From positions 260,934-324,933 of the forward strand of contig JAJCZU010000006.1 of the NCBI GenBank assembly GCA_029262235.1: 64,000 bases of DNA, read 5' to 3'. Positions 52,787-60,814 of this stretch are shown here, in pieces (positions within the stretch are counted from its first letter, which is position 1; every line of letters starts with the position of its first letter). Under the pieces are notes generated by a model. The model saw only the letters and a program-made list of their open reading frames with translations. It was not told where the DNA came from and ran no database searches. The position numbers and the translations under genes were made by a program. This DNA comes from Candidatus Eiseniibacteriota bacterium (GTDB lineage Bacteria; Orphanbacterota; Orphanbacteria; Orphanbacterales; Orphanbacteraceae).

Positions 52787-53374
52787 ATGTCTGTTGTCGT
52801 GAAGACGTGCTGTTTCGTTCTGGCCGTTTCTCTGTTCGCGGGTTGTGCGGCTCACAACAAGGTCGCGCCGCAGACCATTCTCGAGGGGGGCAGAACCGTC
52901 GTCGTGTTGCCGTTCCGGGGTGCGGAAGGACCGGGGGGAACGAACGGTACCGGCAATCGGCAGCTGGCGAGCCAGTTCGCGGGAGAACTGAGCCTGAGTG
53001 ACTTTCGCGTCGTCGAAACGCACCAGGTCGACGCGGTTCTCGCGGAGCACGGGCTGAAGATGCCCGAGACGATTCAGGACGTGTCGGCCGTCGACTGGAA
53101 CGCTCTCTTCGGTGCCGACTACATCGTCTTCGGGAACCTGCGAAAGTGGTTCGCGGGGGACAAGATGACGCCCGCGTCCGTTGTGATGGCTGTCGAGCTC
53201 GTGCGGGCTTCGGACGGCCAGAGAGTGTATCGAAAAGTCAGGCAACTACCGGGGCCGATCGACCGGGCCGTACCGCGAGACGTGCATGAACTGTCGCTCT
53301 ACTGCGCGAAGCGTCTTGCGGACGACATGAAACGGGACATCGGATTCAGCGAGGATCAAGCAGCATGGCGTTAA
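52787..53374 (+). CDS. LpoB/GNA1162-like lipoprotein
   Basis: The 195-residue lipoprotein has a signal with lipobox SLFAGCAAH. A single alpha/beta domain follows (RTVVVLPFRGAEGPGGTNGT, LASQFAGELSLSDFRVVETH, ADYIVFGNLRKWFAGDKMTP, AVELVRASDGQRVYRKVRQL), related to the LpoB/CsgG-like proteins that contact peptidoglycan synthases or form outer-membrane assemblies. Three starts cluster at 52781, 52784 and 52787; the G-run at 52776-52780 best serves ATG 52787. Its end overlaps the large TPR gene by 10 bases. The similarity to the N-domain of the first lipoprotein in the operon suggests related partners. Confidence 0.8.
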   Translation: MSVVVKTCCFVLAVSLFAGCAAHNKVAPQTILEGGRTVVVLPFRGAEGPGGTNGTGNRQLASQFAGELSLSDFRVVETHQVDAVLAEHGLKMPETIQDVSAVDWNALFGADYIVFGNLRKWFAGDKMTPASVVMAVELVRASDGQRVYRKVRQLPGPIDRAVPRDVHELSLYCAKRLADDMKRDIGFSEDQAAWR

Positions 53375-56300
53375 TGAATCGATGGCGCGGATCGACGCTC
53401 CGTCTGGCGTTCGGGATTCTGCTCGGGACTGCGCTCACCGTGAGCGCGGATCAGGCGAGCGACGTAACGGCCGAGAGGCAGGCGAGCATCGAGCGCTTCG
53501 AGGAACTCCTGGAACGGTATCCCGACAGCGAAATGCGGGCGCCGATCGTTCTCATGCTCGGTAATCTGTATGCCGAGCGCGAGAAGGAGCGCTATCTCAC
53601 GGAGATCGTGCAGTACGAGGACGGTCTGCTGGAAGTCGCTCCGACGATCGACTACAACCCGTCGATCGCTCTCTACGAGGAGATCATCGATAAGTACCCC
53701 GCGTTTCACGGACGTGCCGAGGCGCTGTTTGCGCTCGGCGTCTGCTACGAGGAGATGGGGCAGCCGAAGAATGCCGAAGGGCGCCTGGAAGAGCTTGTCA
53801 CGCTCTCCGAAGATCCCGTCGTGCGCGGGGCGGCGCACGTGCGGATTGCCGATATCCGCTTCGACGAGAAAGCCTGGGCCGCGGCGCGGTTCGGATACAT
53901 GCGCGCTCTCGAAGAGGGAGTGGATCCGGCGGAACACAGGCTCGACTACAAAATCGGCTGGTGCTTTCTGAAAGAGGACAATCTGCGTGAGGCGGGGCGT
54001 CACTTCCGCAAAGCGTCCGACCGCAGCTACGCCGGGCTGATCGAGCATCAGAACGGGCGCGAGGGCCTGCTGGAAGTGCTCCGCTCGCTTGCGCTGGTGC
54101 AGAGCGAAACGGATCCCTCGAACGTGAGCGGATTTGCGGCTCAGTTCGAGGAGGACCACTATCGCGCGCTTGCGCTGCGCGAACTCGGCGATGTGCTTCT
54201 CGCGAATGACCGCCCGAAGTACGCGGAAGTCGCGTACAGGCAGGTGCTCGAACTGGAACCGCTTGCGCTTGACGCGCCGGTGATCAGCGATCAGCTGATC
54301 GAGTGCTACACCATGCAGACGAAAAAGAACGCCGCGCTTACGGCAAGGGAAGAATACTGCGATCTCTACTGGCCCGGATCGGCCTGGGAGCAGGCGCACG
54401 CGAACGACCAGGATCGTGTCGGCGACACGCATTCCCGCGTGGAACGGAATCTGTGGAACGCCGCGCTTCTGCGTTACACGCGCGCGACGAACGAAGATTA
54501 TCAGGCGGCGGCGAAACACTTCGAACGGTACGTGAACGATCTCGGTGCCACGGAGCACAAGACCAAGGGACTCGTGTTCGCCGCGGAGGCGTGGTACAAG
54601 ACGGGCGAATTCGCGCGGAGCGCGCGCCTGTACGATGCCGTACCCACGGAAGGCCTGAGCGACGAGGAGCGTGAGTCCGTACTGCACGGGGCTTTTCTCG
54701 CGCACCGGGATGCCGGGTCCGAGGCGAGCCTGATCGCCGACGCGGCGCTGCGCTACTGGAGCGGCTTCGAAAAGAGCCCCGAGGCGCAGAAGACCGTTCT
54801 TTATGCGTCAGAGCAGCTCGAAGCGGCCGGTGACGGCCCGCGGGCTCTCGAACTCTCGAAGTGGATTGCGCGTCAGGAGGACGCGCAGCTCCGCGGAGAA
54901 GCCGCGCTCCGTGCGGGCAAGATCGCGTCCGTGCTCGAAGATCCGGCCGACGCGGAGATCTGGTTCAAGGTCTCTGCGGATGCCGCCGGTGACGAGACCG
55001 AGCGCAAGGAACGAGTGGAGCGCGCGGGCGCCAGCGCGTTTCTGCAGGCGCAGGGACTCGAGGACGCCAAGCAGTACCGCGAAGCCGTTGTCGCGTATCG
55101 CAAGGTGCGGACCGAATACGCGCAGACAGCTGTGGCCCGCGACGCGCTCCGGCGTGAATTCGTATGTTGCGTTCTCGGCGAAGATCACGTGGCCGCCGGC
55201 GAGCTCGTCGACACGCTGCTTGCCACGTTCCCGGGCGACGAGATCATGCGCGACGCGTTTCGCGCGGCGGCTCTCAAGGCGCACGAGCGCGAAGAACACA
55301 ACCTCGTGGCCGTCCTTCTCGACGCCTCGTTCCAGACGATTCCCGACGTGCAGGATCGCTACGAAGCGGCCCGCGCCTGGGATCGCATCGGCAACATGCC
55401 GGAAGCCGAACTTCGCTATCGCGATCTGCTCGGCCGCTACCCGAAAGCCGAACAGCTGACGCCCGCCCGCTGGCGTCTCGCTCACATTCTCGATGTTACG
55501 GAACGCTACGAAGAAGCGGGGGCGGTCTACGACCTCTGTCGCAAGGACACGAAGTTCGACGAAGTTTCCCGCACGCAGCTCTCGGGCCTTGCGGCGGAAG
55601 CGTATCGAAAGGCCGGCCTCATGAAGCTGGCCGAAGATCGCTGGCTGAAGGCCGTCGAGCACTACCGGGTGGAGGCGAACAGCGCGCCCGACAGCGCGAA
55701 CGAGGATCTCGATCCGAGCGCGCTCTACGCCGCGAAAGCACTGCGCGGCCTCGCGGATCTCAGGAAGCCGGGACTCGATGACGCGATTCGGAACTGGCGC
55801 AAGACCCATAAGAACGGCACGGCGTCCACGCGCCTCGACGAGTACGTGGGACACATGCGCGAGCTGATCGCGATTCGTATCGAGGGGATGACGAAGCCCG
55901 CCGTTCTGGAGCTCGCGAACTGTCTCGAATGGTACGGACGAACCGCGTTTCAGCATGAGTGGGAGCGGGGCCGCATTCCGGAGCCCGCGCTCGTGGAGCC
56001 GTTCTACGCGGACGCCGCGAACCTTTACGAAAGCGACGATCAGTCGAGCCGCGATTTGTACGCGGCGCTCGCGGATTCCGTGCGTGACGCGGCCGACCGT
56101 GAGATCGCGTCCGATCGGGAAGCTCCGCCTGAAGGCGCGTCGAACAAGGAAATCGAAAGCTATTCCGAATGGCTCGTGGCGTGGCTCGAACGCGTGGAGT
56201 TTGCGGAAGAACGGCGCCGGACGGCCGACGCCCTTTATGAAATCGAAATCGAGCGTGACGGCGCACCGTCGCTCGCGCTCGTTTCGTCCCGCCGCGAGGT

Positions 56301-56556
56301 TCATCTCGAAGCGGCGGACGCCATGAATCAGTGTGCGCATCTTCTTCGCACGGCGCCGGCTCCCGGCGGCCTGACCGAAGAGGAGAGCGCGCTCTATCGA
56401 TCCGTTCTGGAAGAGCGTGGCGCGGAATATCAAAGCCGTGCGCTCGTCTGGATGGAGGCCGTCGCGGCGTTCGAACCGCAGGCACCAGGAGCAGAGGAAC
56501 CAGGGAACGTCGCGGTCCCCGATGACGAGGGACTGGTTTGGGGGAGTTCACAATGA
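53365..56556 (+). CDS. Large exported TPR-repeat protein
   Basis: The 1063-residue protein has a signal peptide (LRLAFGILLGTALTVSADQ). Helical repeats follow throughout (for example FHGRAEALFALGVCYEEMGQ, RALALRELGDVLLANDRPKY, DRYEAARAWDRIGNMPEAEL, PARWRLAHILDVTERYEEAG), typical of periplasmic TPR scaffolds such as the Tol-associated or gliding-machine proteins. It ends in an acidic, Pro-rich tail. The start is ATG 53365 with GAGG upstream; ATG 53374 overlaps the previous stop and is an alternative. It overlaps the next gene by ATGA. No enzyme motif is visible. Confidence 0.85.
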   Translation: MALMNRWRGSTLRLAFGILLGTALTVSADQASDVTAERQASIERFEELLERYPDSEMRAPIVLMLGNLYAEREKERYLTEIVQYEDGLLEVAPTIDYNPSIALYEEIIDKYPAFHGRAEALFALGVCYEEMGQPKNAEGRLEELVTLSEDPVVRGAAHVRIADIRFDEKAWAAARFGYMRALEEGVDPAEHRLDYKIGWCFLKEDNLREAGRHFRKASDRSYAGLIEHQNGREGLLEVLRSLALVQSETDPSNVSGFAAQFEEDHYRALALRELGDVLLANDRPKYAEVAYRQVLELEPLALDAPVISDQLIECYTMQTKKNAALTAREEYCDLYWPGSAWEQAHANDQDRVGDTHSRVERNLWNAALLRYTRATNEDYQAAAKHFERYVNDLGATEHKTKGLVFAAEAWYKTGEFARSARLYDAVPTEGLSDEERESVLHGAFLAHRDAGSEASLIADAALRYWSGFEKSPEAQKTVLYASEQLEAAGDGPRALELSKWIARQEDAQLRGEAALRAGKIASVLEDPADAEIWFKVSADAAGDETERKERVERAGASAFLQAQGLEDAKQYREAVVAYRKVRTEYAQTAVARDALRREFVCCVLGEDHVAAGELVDTLLATFPGDEIMRDAFRAAALKAHEREEHNLVAVLLDASFQTIPDVQDRYEAARAWDRIGNMPEAELRYRDLLGRYPKAEQLTPARWRLAHILDVTERYEEAGAVYDLCRKDTKFDEVSRTQLSGLAAEAYRKAGLMKLAEDRWLKAVEHYRVEANSAPDSANEDLDPSALYAAKALRGLADLRKPGLDDAIRNWRKTHKNGTASTRLDEYVGHMRELIAIRIEGMTKPAVLELANCLEWYGRTAFQHEWERGRIPEPALVEPFYADAANLYESDDQSSRDLYAALADSVRDAADREIASDREAPPEGASNKEIESYSEWLVAWLERVEFAEERRRTADALYEIEIERDGAPSLALVSSRREVHLEAADAMNQCAHLLRTAPAPGGLTEEESALYRSVLEERGAEYQSRALVWMEAVAAFEPQAPGAEEPGNVAVPDDEGLVWGSSQ

Positions 56557-56834
56557 TCAAGCGAATCGCATTCGGAATGCTTGTGATGGCCGCACTCTCG
56601 TTCGCGGGAACGGCGCATGCACAGGGCAAACCGAAACGTCAGGTTGTCGACCTGCAAAAGCTGGAGATCGACGGGAAGGTATCGAATCCTTCCACGATGT
56701 TCATTCGAGAGCGAAACGGGGGAGCGCTTTACGAACTCTTCCCGCTCAAGAGGGAGCTGTCGACGGGATGGCTTCTTCCGATCATGAAAATGAAACACGA
56801 TCGGCAGACCGTTGCCATCGCGGATCACAGTTAG
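56553..56834 (+). CDS. Small secreted protein of unknown function
   Basis: The 93-residue product has a signal peptide (FGMLVMAALSFAGTAHAQ). Its short mature region (RQVVDLQKLEIDGKVSNPST, MFIRERNGGALYELFPLKRE) resembles the small proteins encoded just before ExbB in AgmX-type operons. ATG 56553 overlaps the stop of the TPR gene. There are no cysteines or enzyme motifs. A structural role in the assembly is inferred from its position only. Confidence 0.75.
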   Translation: MIKRIAFGMLVMAALSFAGTAHAQGKPKRQVVDLQKLEIDGKVSNPSTMFIRERNGGALYELFPLKRELSTGWLLPIMKMKHDRQTVAIADHS

Positions 56835-56874
56835 TTTGAGTAAGGCTGGATCAGTCAGGAAAGGGGTTTGGATC

Positions 56875-57846
56875 ATGAAATGGAAACTCGTGTTTCCGAT
56901 CCTGGGTCTCGGGATTCTGCTCGCATTTCCGGCGGGCACCTGGGCTCAGACAGAGAGCGCGTCGAACGCCGCGTCGACGGCGAACGGCACGGCGCCGGGC
57001 GCCACGGCGGGTGCACCCGGTGCAGCGGGTGCAACGGGTACGATGCCGGCGTCCGTGACGCCGGTGCAGGGAATCGGTCTCGAAGCGGGCGCGCAGCCTG
57101 AAGCGGCGACGGGTTCGGGCGGATCGAACTTTCTCCGCTTCGCGAGCAACGCGTTCACCGGAGCGGGTGCGGCGTTCATGTGGGCGATTCTCGTCGTGAG
57201 CGCCTTCTCGGTCGCGATCGCGATCGACAAGATCATTCTCCTGATGTTCAAGACGTCGGGGCGGGATGACGGATCGCTCGAGGAAATGACGAAACTCGTG
57301 CGCGCCAATCGCATGGAAGACGCGCGCCGTGTTGCCGAGGGCATGAACACGCCGTTCGGACGCATCGCGAGCCGCGTGCTGAGCCTGCGTCCCGGTCATT
57401 CGAAGGACGAGCTGCAGAACGTCGTCGACGAGGCGTACCTTGCCGAAACGCCGCAGTTCCATCGCCGGCTTCCGTTGCTCGCCGTGAGCGCGAACCTGTC
57501 GACGCTGCTCGGCCTGCTCGGTACGATCGCCGGTCTTGTAATTGCATTCGAAGCCGTAGCGCACGTTGCGGCCGCGCAGAGAACGGCCGCGCTTGCGGGA
57601 GGGATCTCGGTTGCCATGGCCACGACGGGATTCGGCCTTACGGTAGCGATTCCGACGCTCGCGCTGCACGGTCTTCTCGGGGGCCGCGCGGATCGCGCTC
57701 TCGAAGACATCGAAGCACGGATGGCCGTGCTGACGAACGTGATCGAAGAGAGCAGCCGGAGCACGCAGAGCGCGCCTCGCGAGAATGCGAAGCAGGGTAC
57801 GCGCAATGCGAAGCTGGAAGACATGGTCACTGCGGGGAAAGCGTAA
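56875..57846 (+). CDS. MotA/TolQ/ExbB family proton channel protein with signal peptide and Gly/Ala linker
   Basis: The 323-residue protein starts with a cleavable-looking signal (PILGLGILLAFPAGTWAQ) and a Gly/Ala/Thr-rich linker. The ExbB core has three membrane helices: AAFMWAILVVSAFSVAIAID, LLAVSANLSTLLGLLGTIAG (the family signature) and ISVAMATTGFGLTVAIPTLA. The cytoplasmic loop is typical. With the ExbD-like proteins it should form a stator that uses the proton gradient to drive envelope work. ATG 56875 has GGAAAGGGG upstream. The stop overlaps the first exbD-like gene (TAATG). Confidence 0.92.
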   Translation: MKWKLVFPILGLGILLAFPAGTWAQTESASNAASTANGTAPGATAGAPGAAGATGTMPASVTPVQGIGLEAGAQPEAATGSGGSNFLRFASNAFTGAGAAFMWAILVVSAFSVAIAIDKIILLMFKTSGRDDGSLEEMTKLVRANRMEDARRVAEGMNTPFGRIASRVLSLRPGHSKDELQNVVDEAYLAETPQFHRRLPLLAVSANLSTLLGLLGTIAGLVIAFEAVAHVAAAQRTAALAGGISVAMATTGFGLTVAIPTLALHGLLGGRADRALEDIEARMAVLTNVIEESSRSTQSAPRENAKQGTRNAKLEDMVTAGKA

Positions 57847-58337
57847 TGCGACCCGGCGGTAAGCAGGGACGAGCGACTCCGGTTTCAGACATCGACATGG
57901 TGCCGATGATGAATCTGTTCACCGTGCTCGTGCCGGTTCTGCTTCTCGCGGCCGTATTCGCGAACGTAACGGTGCTCGAACTCCAGCTTCCTCCCAAGGG
58001 AAGCGGAGAAGAGGGCGCCGAACGGTTCGTCGAGAAAGAGGCGTTGAATCTGATGGTGGTCATTTCGACGGAAGGGATCACTGTCGGAGGGAGCGGAGGC
58101 TTTCTGCCGAGCGTGCTGAAAACGGAAGGGCATTATGACCCGAACGAACTCATCGCGCTTCTCCAGATCGTGCGGAACGAGTTTCCGGACGAGGCTGAAG
58201 TCACCGTCGCTTCCGAACCGACGATTCCGTACGAGAACGTGATGGCCGTCATGGACATTTGCAGGGAACGCGGTTTTAACCGGATCGCGCTCGTCGGACT
58301 TCACATGCAGCCCGTGCTGCCTGGGGAGGGAGCCTGA
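57846..58337 (+). CDS. ExbD/TolR-like protein 1, with Asn at the proton-carrying Asp position
   Basis: The 163-residue protein has one N-terminal membrane helix (SDIDMVPMMNLFTVLVPVLL) and a periplasmic domain (EALNLMVVISTEGITVGGSG, EVTVASEPTIPYENVMAVMD, GFNRIALVGLH) with the ExbD/TolR fold. Aligned to ExbD (DINVTPFIDVML), the essential membrane aspartate is asparagine here (Asn23). It probably cannot carry protons alone and may pair with the second ExbD-like protein. The gene overlaps both neighbours (TAATG and TGATG). Confidence 0.9.
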   Translation: MRPGGKQGRATPVSDIDMVPMMNLFTVLVPVLLLAAVFANVTVLELQLPPKGSGEEGAERFVEKEALNLMVVISTEGITVGGSGGFLPSVLKTEGHYDPNELIALLQIVRNEFPDEAEVTVASEPTIPYENVMAVMDICRERGFNRIALVGLHMQPVLPGEGA

Positions 58338-58837
58338 TGCGAGTCAACAATTCCCGCGCGCGCGCGGCGGGGGCCAAACGGCGAACGCGTTTCGCCACCG
58401 TGCTCTCGGTTACGTCGCTCGTCGACATTCTGTCGATCCTGCTGATCTTTCTACTGATGTCGTTCGCTCCGGAAGGCGCGGTGATTCATGCCGCGCAGGA
58501 TCTCGAGCTGCCCGAGTCGACCTCTCCCGAAAAGGTGGAGGGGAGCGATCTCGTGCTCGCGGTTACGGAGCGGGGCGTTTCGGTCGGGGAGCACATGGTC
58601 GCCGGACTCGAAAACTGGGAAGGACAGCTCTGGATTCCGGAACTCGGCGCGGCGATCGGGCCCGTGAGTGAAGACGATCCGGCGGCGGCTTCGCGCCGCG
58701 TGCTGGTGCAGGGCGACAAGACGATTCCCTTCGATCTTCTCTATGCGGTTCTCTTCACGGCGCACCAGGTCGGCTATCAGAAGCTGGCGCTTGCTGCGTA
58801 CGAGAAGGCGCCCGACCAGATGGGAGGCGTCCAGTGA
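58337..58837 (+). CDS. ExbD/TolR-like protein 2
   Basis: The 166-residue protein has a cationic N-terminus, a membrane helix with the conserved aspartate (VTSLVDILSILLIFLLMSFA), and a periplasmic domain (LVLAVTERGVSVGEHMVAGL, VLVQGDKTIPFDLLYAVLFT, KLALAAYEK) of the TolR/ExbD fold. It therefore carries the residue that its paralogue lacks. It is coupled to exbD-like 1 by TGATG and to the TonB-like gene by GTGA. Confidence 0.92.
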   Translation: MRVNNSRARAAGAKRRTRFATVLSVTSLVDILSILLIFLLMSFAPEGAVIHAAQDLELPESTSPEKVEGSDLVLAVTERGVSVGEHMVAGLENWEGQLWIPELGAAIGPVSEDDPAAASRRVLVQGDKTIPFDLLYAVLFTAHQVGYQKLALAAYEKAPDQMGGVQ

Positions 58838-59763
58838 AACGCGAAGATAATTTTCTGAAACGGGTCTTCATCGCGTCGCTCGCGGCGCACGGGATTCTCG
58901 GTTTCGTCGTAACCCAGCTCGACATCGCACCGATGGTTCCTGCGGGAGTCTGGGCGATGGAAGAGGATGCGGTGATCGAAATCAGACTGCCTGATCCGAT
59001 CGAGATCGCGAAGATCGAGCCGAAGGAAGTGAAAGTAGAGCCGAAAGAAAATGCGGCGCCGAAGCGGCGTGGTATTCAGGACGCGAAGCCGAAGGGCAAG
59101 CGCTCGGGCGGCGGGGGCGGTGATCCGCTCGCGCGCGTCACGAAGATGGGCGTGCTCGGCAAGCTCACGGGGTCGACGAAAGCCGTGCGTGCACAGGCCG
59201 ACCAGGACGGCGTGACATACGCGTCGGACGGGCTCACACAGCTCATCCGCGGCGTCGGCGACACGCGCAAGGTTTCAGGCGGTGCGGCGAAAGGCGAGTC
59301 GGGGATCGGTTTCGGCAACGGTGTCGGATCCGGTTTCGGCGGCGGCAAGGCCAAAGAGCGCGCGTCGGATCTCGTCGCGTCTCTCGGTGACGGCTCGAGC
59401 AACGATCTCGTTCTCGAACGACGGGACGGCGTAATCGACGGCGAAGAACTCGCGCTCGGCGGCGACGACGGTTGCCGGGAAGAGTCCTCGCTCGCGTCGA
59501 TCGTACAGAAGAAGAAAGGCGGCATTCGCAGCTGCTACAACCGTTCGCTCATTCGCACCCCGGGTGAGCAGGGCGAAATCGCGGTTCGATTCGTGATCGC
59601 GCCTCGGGGAAATATTACGGACGTCTCGATTCTGTCGAGCAGCGTGGCCGACCCCGAGCTCGAGAAGTGCATTCTCGAACGGATCTACAACTGGTCGTTC
59701 CCGGCGAAAGAGGGATGTGAAACGGTGGTTCGCTACACGTTCCATTTCTCGTTCGAGGGATAG
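58834..59763 (+). CDS. TonB-like energy transducer with AgmX/PglI C-terminal domain
   Basis: The 309-residue protein has an N-terminal membrane helix (VFIASLAAHGILGFVVTQL). A proline- and charge-rich region with EIRLPDPIEIAKIEPKEVKV follows, as in TonB, then a Gly-rich spacer. The C-terminal domain reads QKKKGGIRSCYNRSLIRTPG, EIAVRFVIAPRGNITDVSIL and LEKCILERIYNWSFPAKEG, the AgmX/PglI family known from myxobacterial gliding operons and related systems. The start is GTG 58834. It ends the operon, and a strong terminator lies 77 bases further on. Confidence 0.9.
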   Translation: MKREDNFLKRVFIASLAAHGILGFVVTQLDIAPMVPAGVWAMEEDAVIEIRLPDPIEIAKIEPKEVKVEPKENAAPKRRGIQDAKPKGKRSGGGGGDPLARVTKMGVLGKLTGSTKAVRAQADQDGVTYASDGLTQLIRGVGDTRKVSGGAAKGESGIGFGNGVGSGFGGGKAKERASDLVASLGDGSSNDLVLERRDGVIDGEELALGGDDGCREESSLASIVQKKKGGIRSCYNRSLIRTPGEQGEIAVRFVIAPRGNITDVSILSSSVADPELEKCILERIYNWSFPAKEGCETVVRYTFHFSFEG

Positions 59764-59840
59764 ACGGCAGTTCGATTCGCCCCGTGGGGGCGACCCTTGC
59801 CCGGCCGGGCGATCCGGCCACTGACAGTTCCAGCCTGAGG

Positions 59841-59870
59841 GGCCGCGGCATTCGCCGCGGCCTTTCGTTT
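59841..59870 (+). terminator. Strong terminator of the envelope operon
   Basis: GGCCGCGG (59841-59848) pairs with CCGCGGCC (59855-59862) around loop CATTCG, followed by TTTCGTTT. Confidence 0.9.
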
Positions 59871-59896
59871 CTGCTCAACCCGCCCGCCGAGCCCCT

Positions 59897-59919
59897 GCGG
59901 CATTCGCCGCGGCCTTTTC
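59897..59919 (+). terminator. Second, repeated terminator hairpin
   Basis: GCGGCATTCGCCGCGGCC plus TTTT repeats the core of the preceding terminator 52 bases downstream, with a shorter stem. It may be a backup terminator from a local duplication. Confidence 0.6.
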
Positions 59920-59931
59920 GCTTGAAACGAC

Positions 59932-59960
59932 TTCCGCTTCGCGTTCCTTCCTTATATAAT
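59932..59960 (+). promoter_or_regulatory. Promoter of the metallo-hydrolase gene
   Basis: A perfect TATAAT (59955-59960) has a weak TTCCGC (59932-59937) 17 bases upstream. Confidence 0.5.
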
Positions 59961-60003
59961 GCGCTCATTCAGTCAATCGGGACCATTCTGAGGAGTTGAT
60001 TCG

Positions 60004-60657
60004 ATGGAAGCGCGCTATCTCGGCCACTCCGCCGTCATTCTAAAGGGGAGCAGGACGATCGTGATCGACCCGTTTCTGACCGGAAACCCGGTCGCGGCGA
60101 TCGAAGCGAAGGAGATCACGGAAGCCGATTTCGTGATCGCGACGCACGATCACATGGATCACCTCGGAGACTCTTTCGAAATCTGCAAGCGGACGGGGGC
60201 GACGTTCGTGGCCGCGTTCGAAGTAGCCGAGAGCGCCGAAGCGCTGGGGATCGCGATCGAACCGATGGGCATCGGCGGATCGATCGAGTCGAAAGGCGTG
60301 CGCTTCAGCATGACCAATGCGGCCCACACTTCGCATCTCGCCGCCCCGACCGGCATCATCGTCGAAATGGACGGGAAGACGGTTTATCACATGGGCGACA
60401 CGGGACTGATCCCGGACTTCGCGCTCCTCCCCGAGTTCTTTTCCATCGACCTCGCGTTCGTGCCGATCGGCGATCGTTTCACGATGGGAGCGCCTTCGGC
60501 AGCCAAAGCCGTCGCGATGTGCGGGGCGGAGATCGCCGTCCCCGTTCACTACGCCACGTGGCCTCTGCTTGATTCTACAGCCGTTCGCTTTGTAGAATCA
60601 GTGGGCGGGCGTGCGGACGTCCGCGTTCTCGCGCCCGGGGAGAGCATCAAACTATGA
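60004..60657 (+). CDS. Metallo-beta-lactamase-fold hydrolase (UlaG / UPF0173 type)
   Basis: The 217-residue protein has the metal-binding set of the UPF0173 family: YLGHSAVILKGSRTIVIDPF, IATHDHMDHLGDSFE (HxHxDH), NAAHTSHLAAPTG, YHMGDTGLIPDF and VPVHYATWP. It probably hydrolyses a phosphoester or lactone-like bond; the substrate is unknown. GAGGAG lies 8 bases before ATG 60004. It has its own promoter and stands alone. A perfect 10-bp inverted repeat is embedded near its 3' end. Confidence 0.9.
   Translation: MEARYLGHSAVILKGSRTIVIDPFLTGNPVAAIEAKEITEADFVIATHDHMDHLGDSFEICKRTGATFVAAFEVAESAEALGIAIEPMGIGGSIESKGVRFSMTNAAHTSHLAAPTGIIVEMDGKTVYHMGDTGLIPDFALLPEFFSIDLAFVPIGDRFTMGAPSAAKAVAMCGAEIAVPVHYATWPLLDSTAVRFVESVGGRADVRVLAPGESIKL
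60570..60600. repeat. Perfect inverted repeat inside the hydrolase gene
   Basis: TGATTCTACA (60570-60579) and TGTAGAATCA (60591-60600) are exact reverse complements separated by 11 bases, within the codons for LLDSTAVRFVESV. It could be a regulatory hairpin or chance coding constraint. Confidence 0.9.
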
Positions 60658-60733
60658 CCCCCGCCGCCTCATCGCGGAATGAGGGGTGGTCACTCCCGGC
60701 GATCTTGAGGATAATCGGGGGCGAGCCGACAAC

Positions 60734-60761
60734 TGGACGTTAATTGAAAGTTCTGTAATAA
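60734..60761 (+). promoter_or_regulatory. Promoter candidate for the DUF3857 gene
   Basis: TGGACG (60734-60739) and TAATAA (60756-60761) have 16-base spacing in a locally AT-rich stretch. TTGAAA at 60764-60769 minus 20 (60744-60749) is an alternative -35 with a poorer -10. Confidence 0.35.
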
Positions 60762-60814
60762 TAATTGATTAGCTCATTTTGAAGAGAATCCCCATGAAGG
60801 GAAGGAATCGCGGT

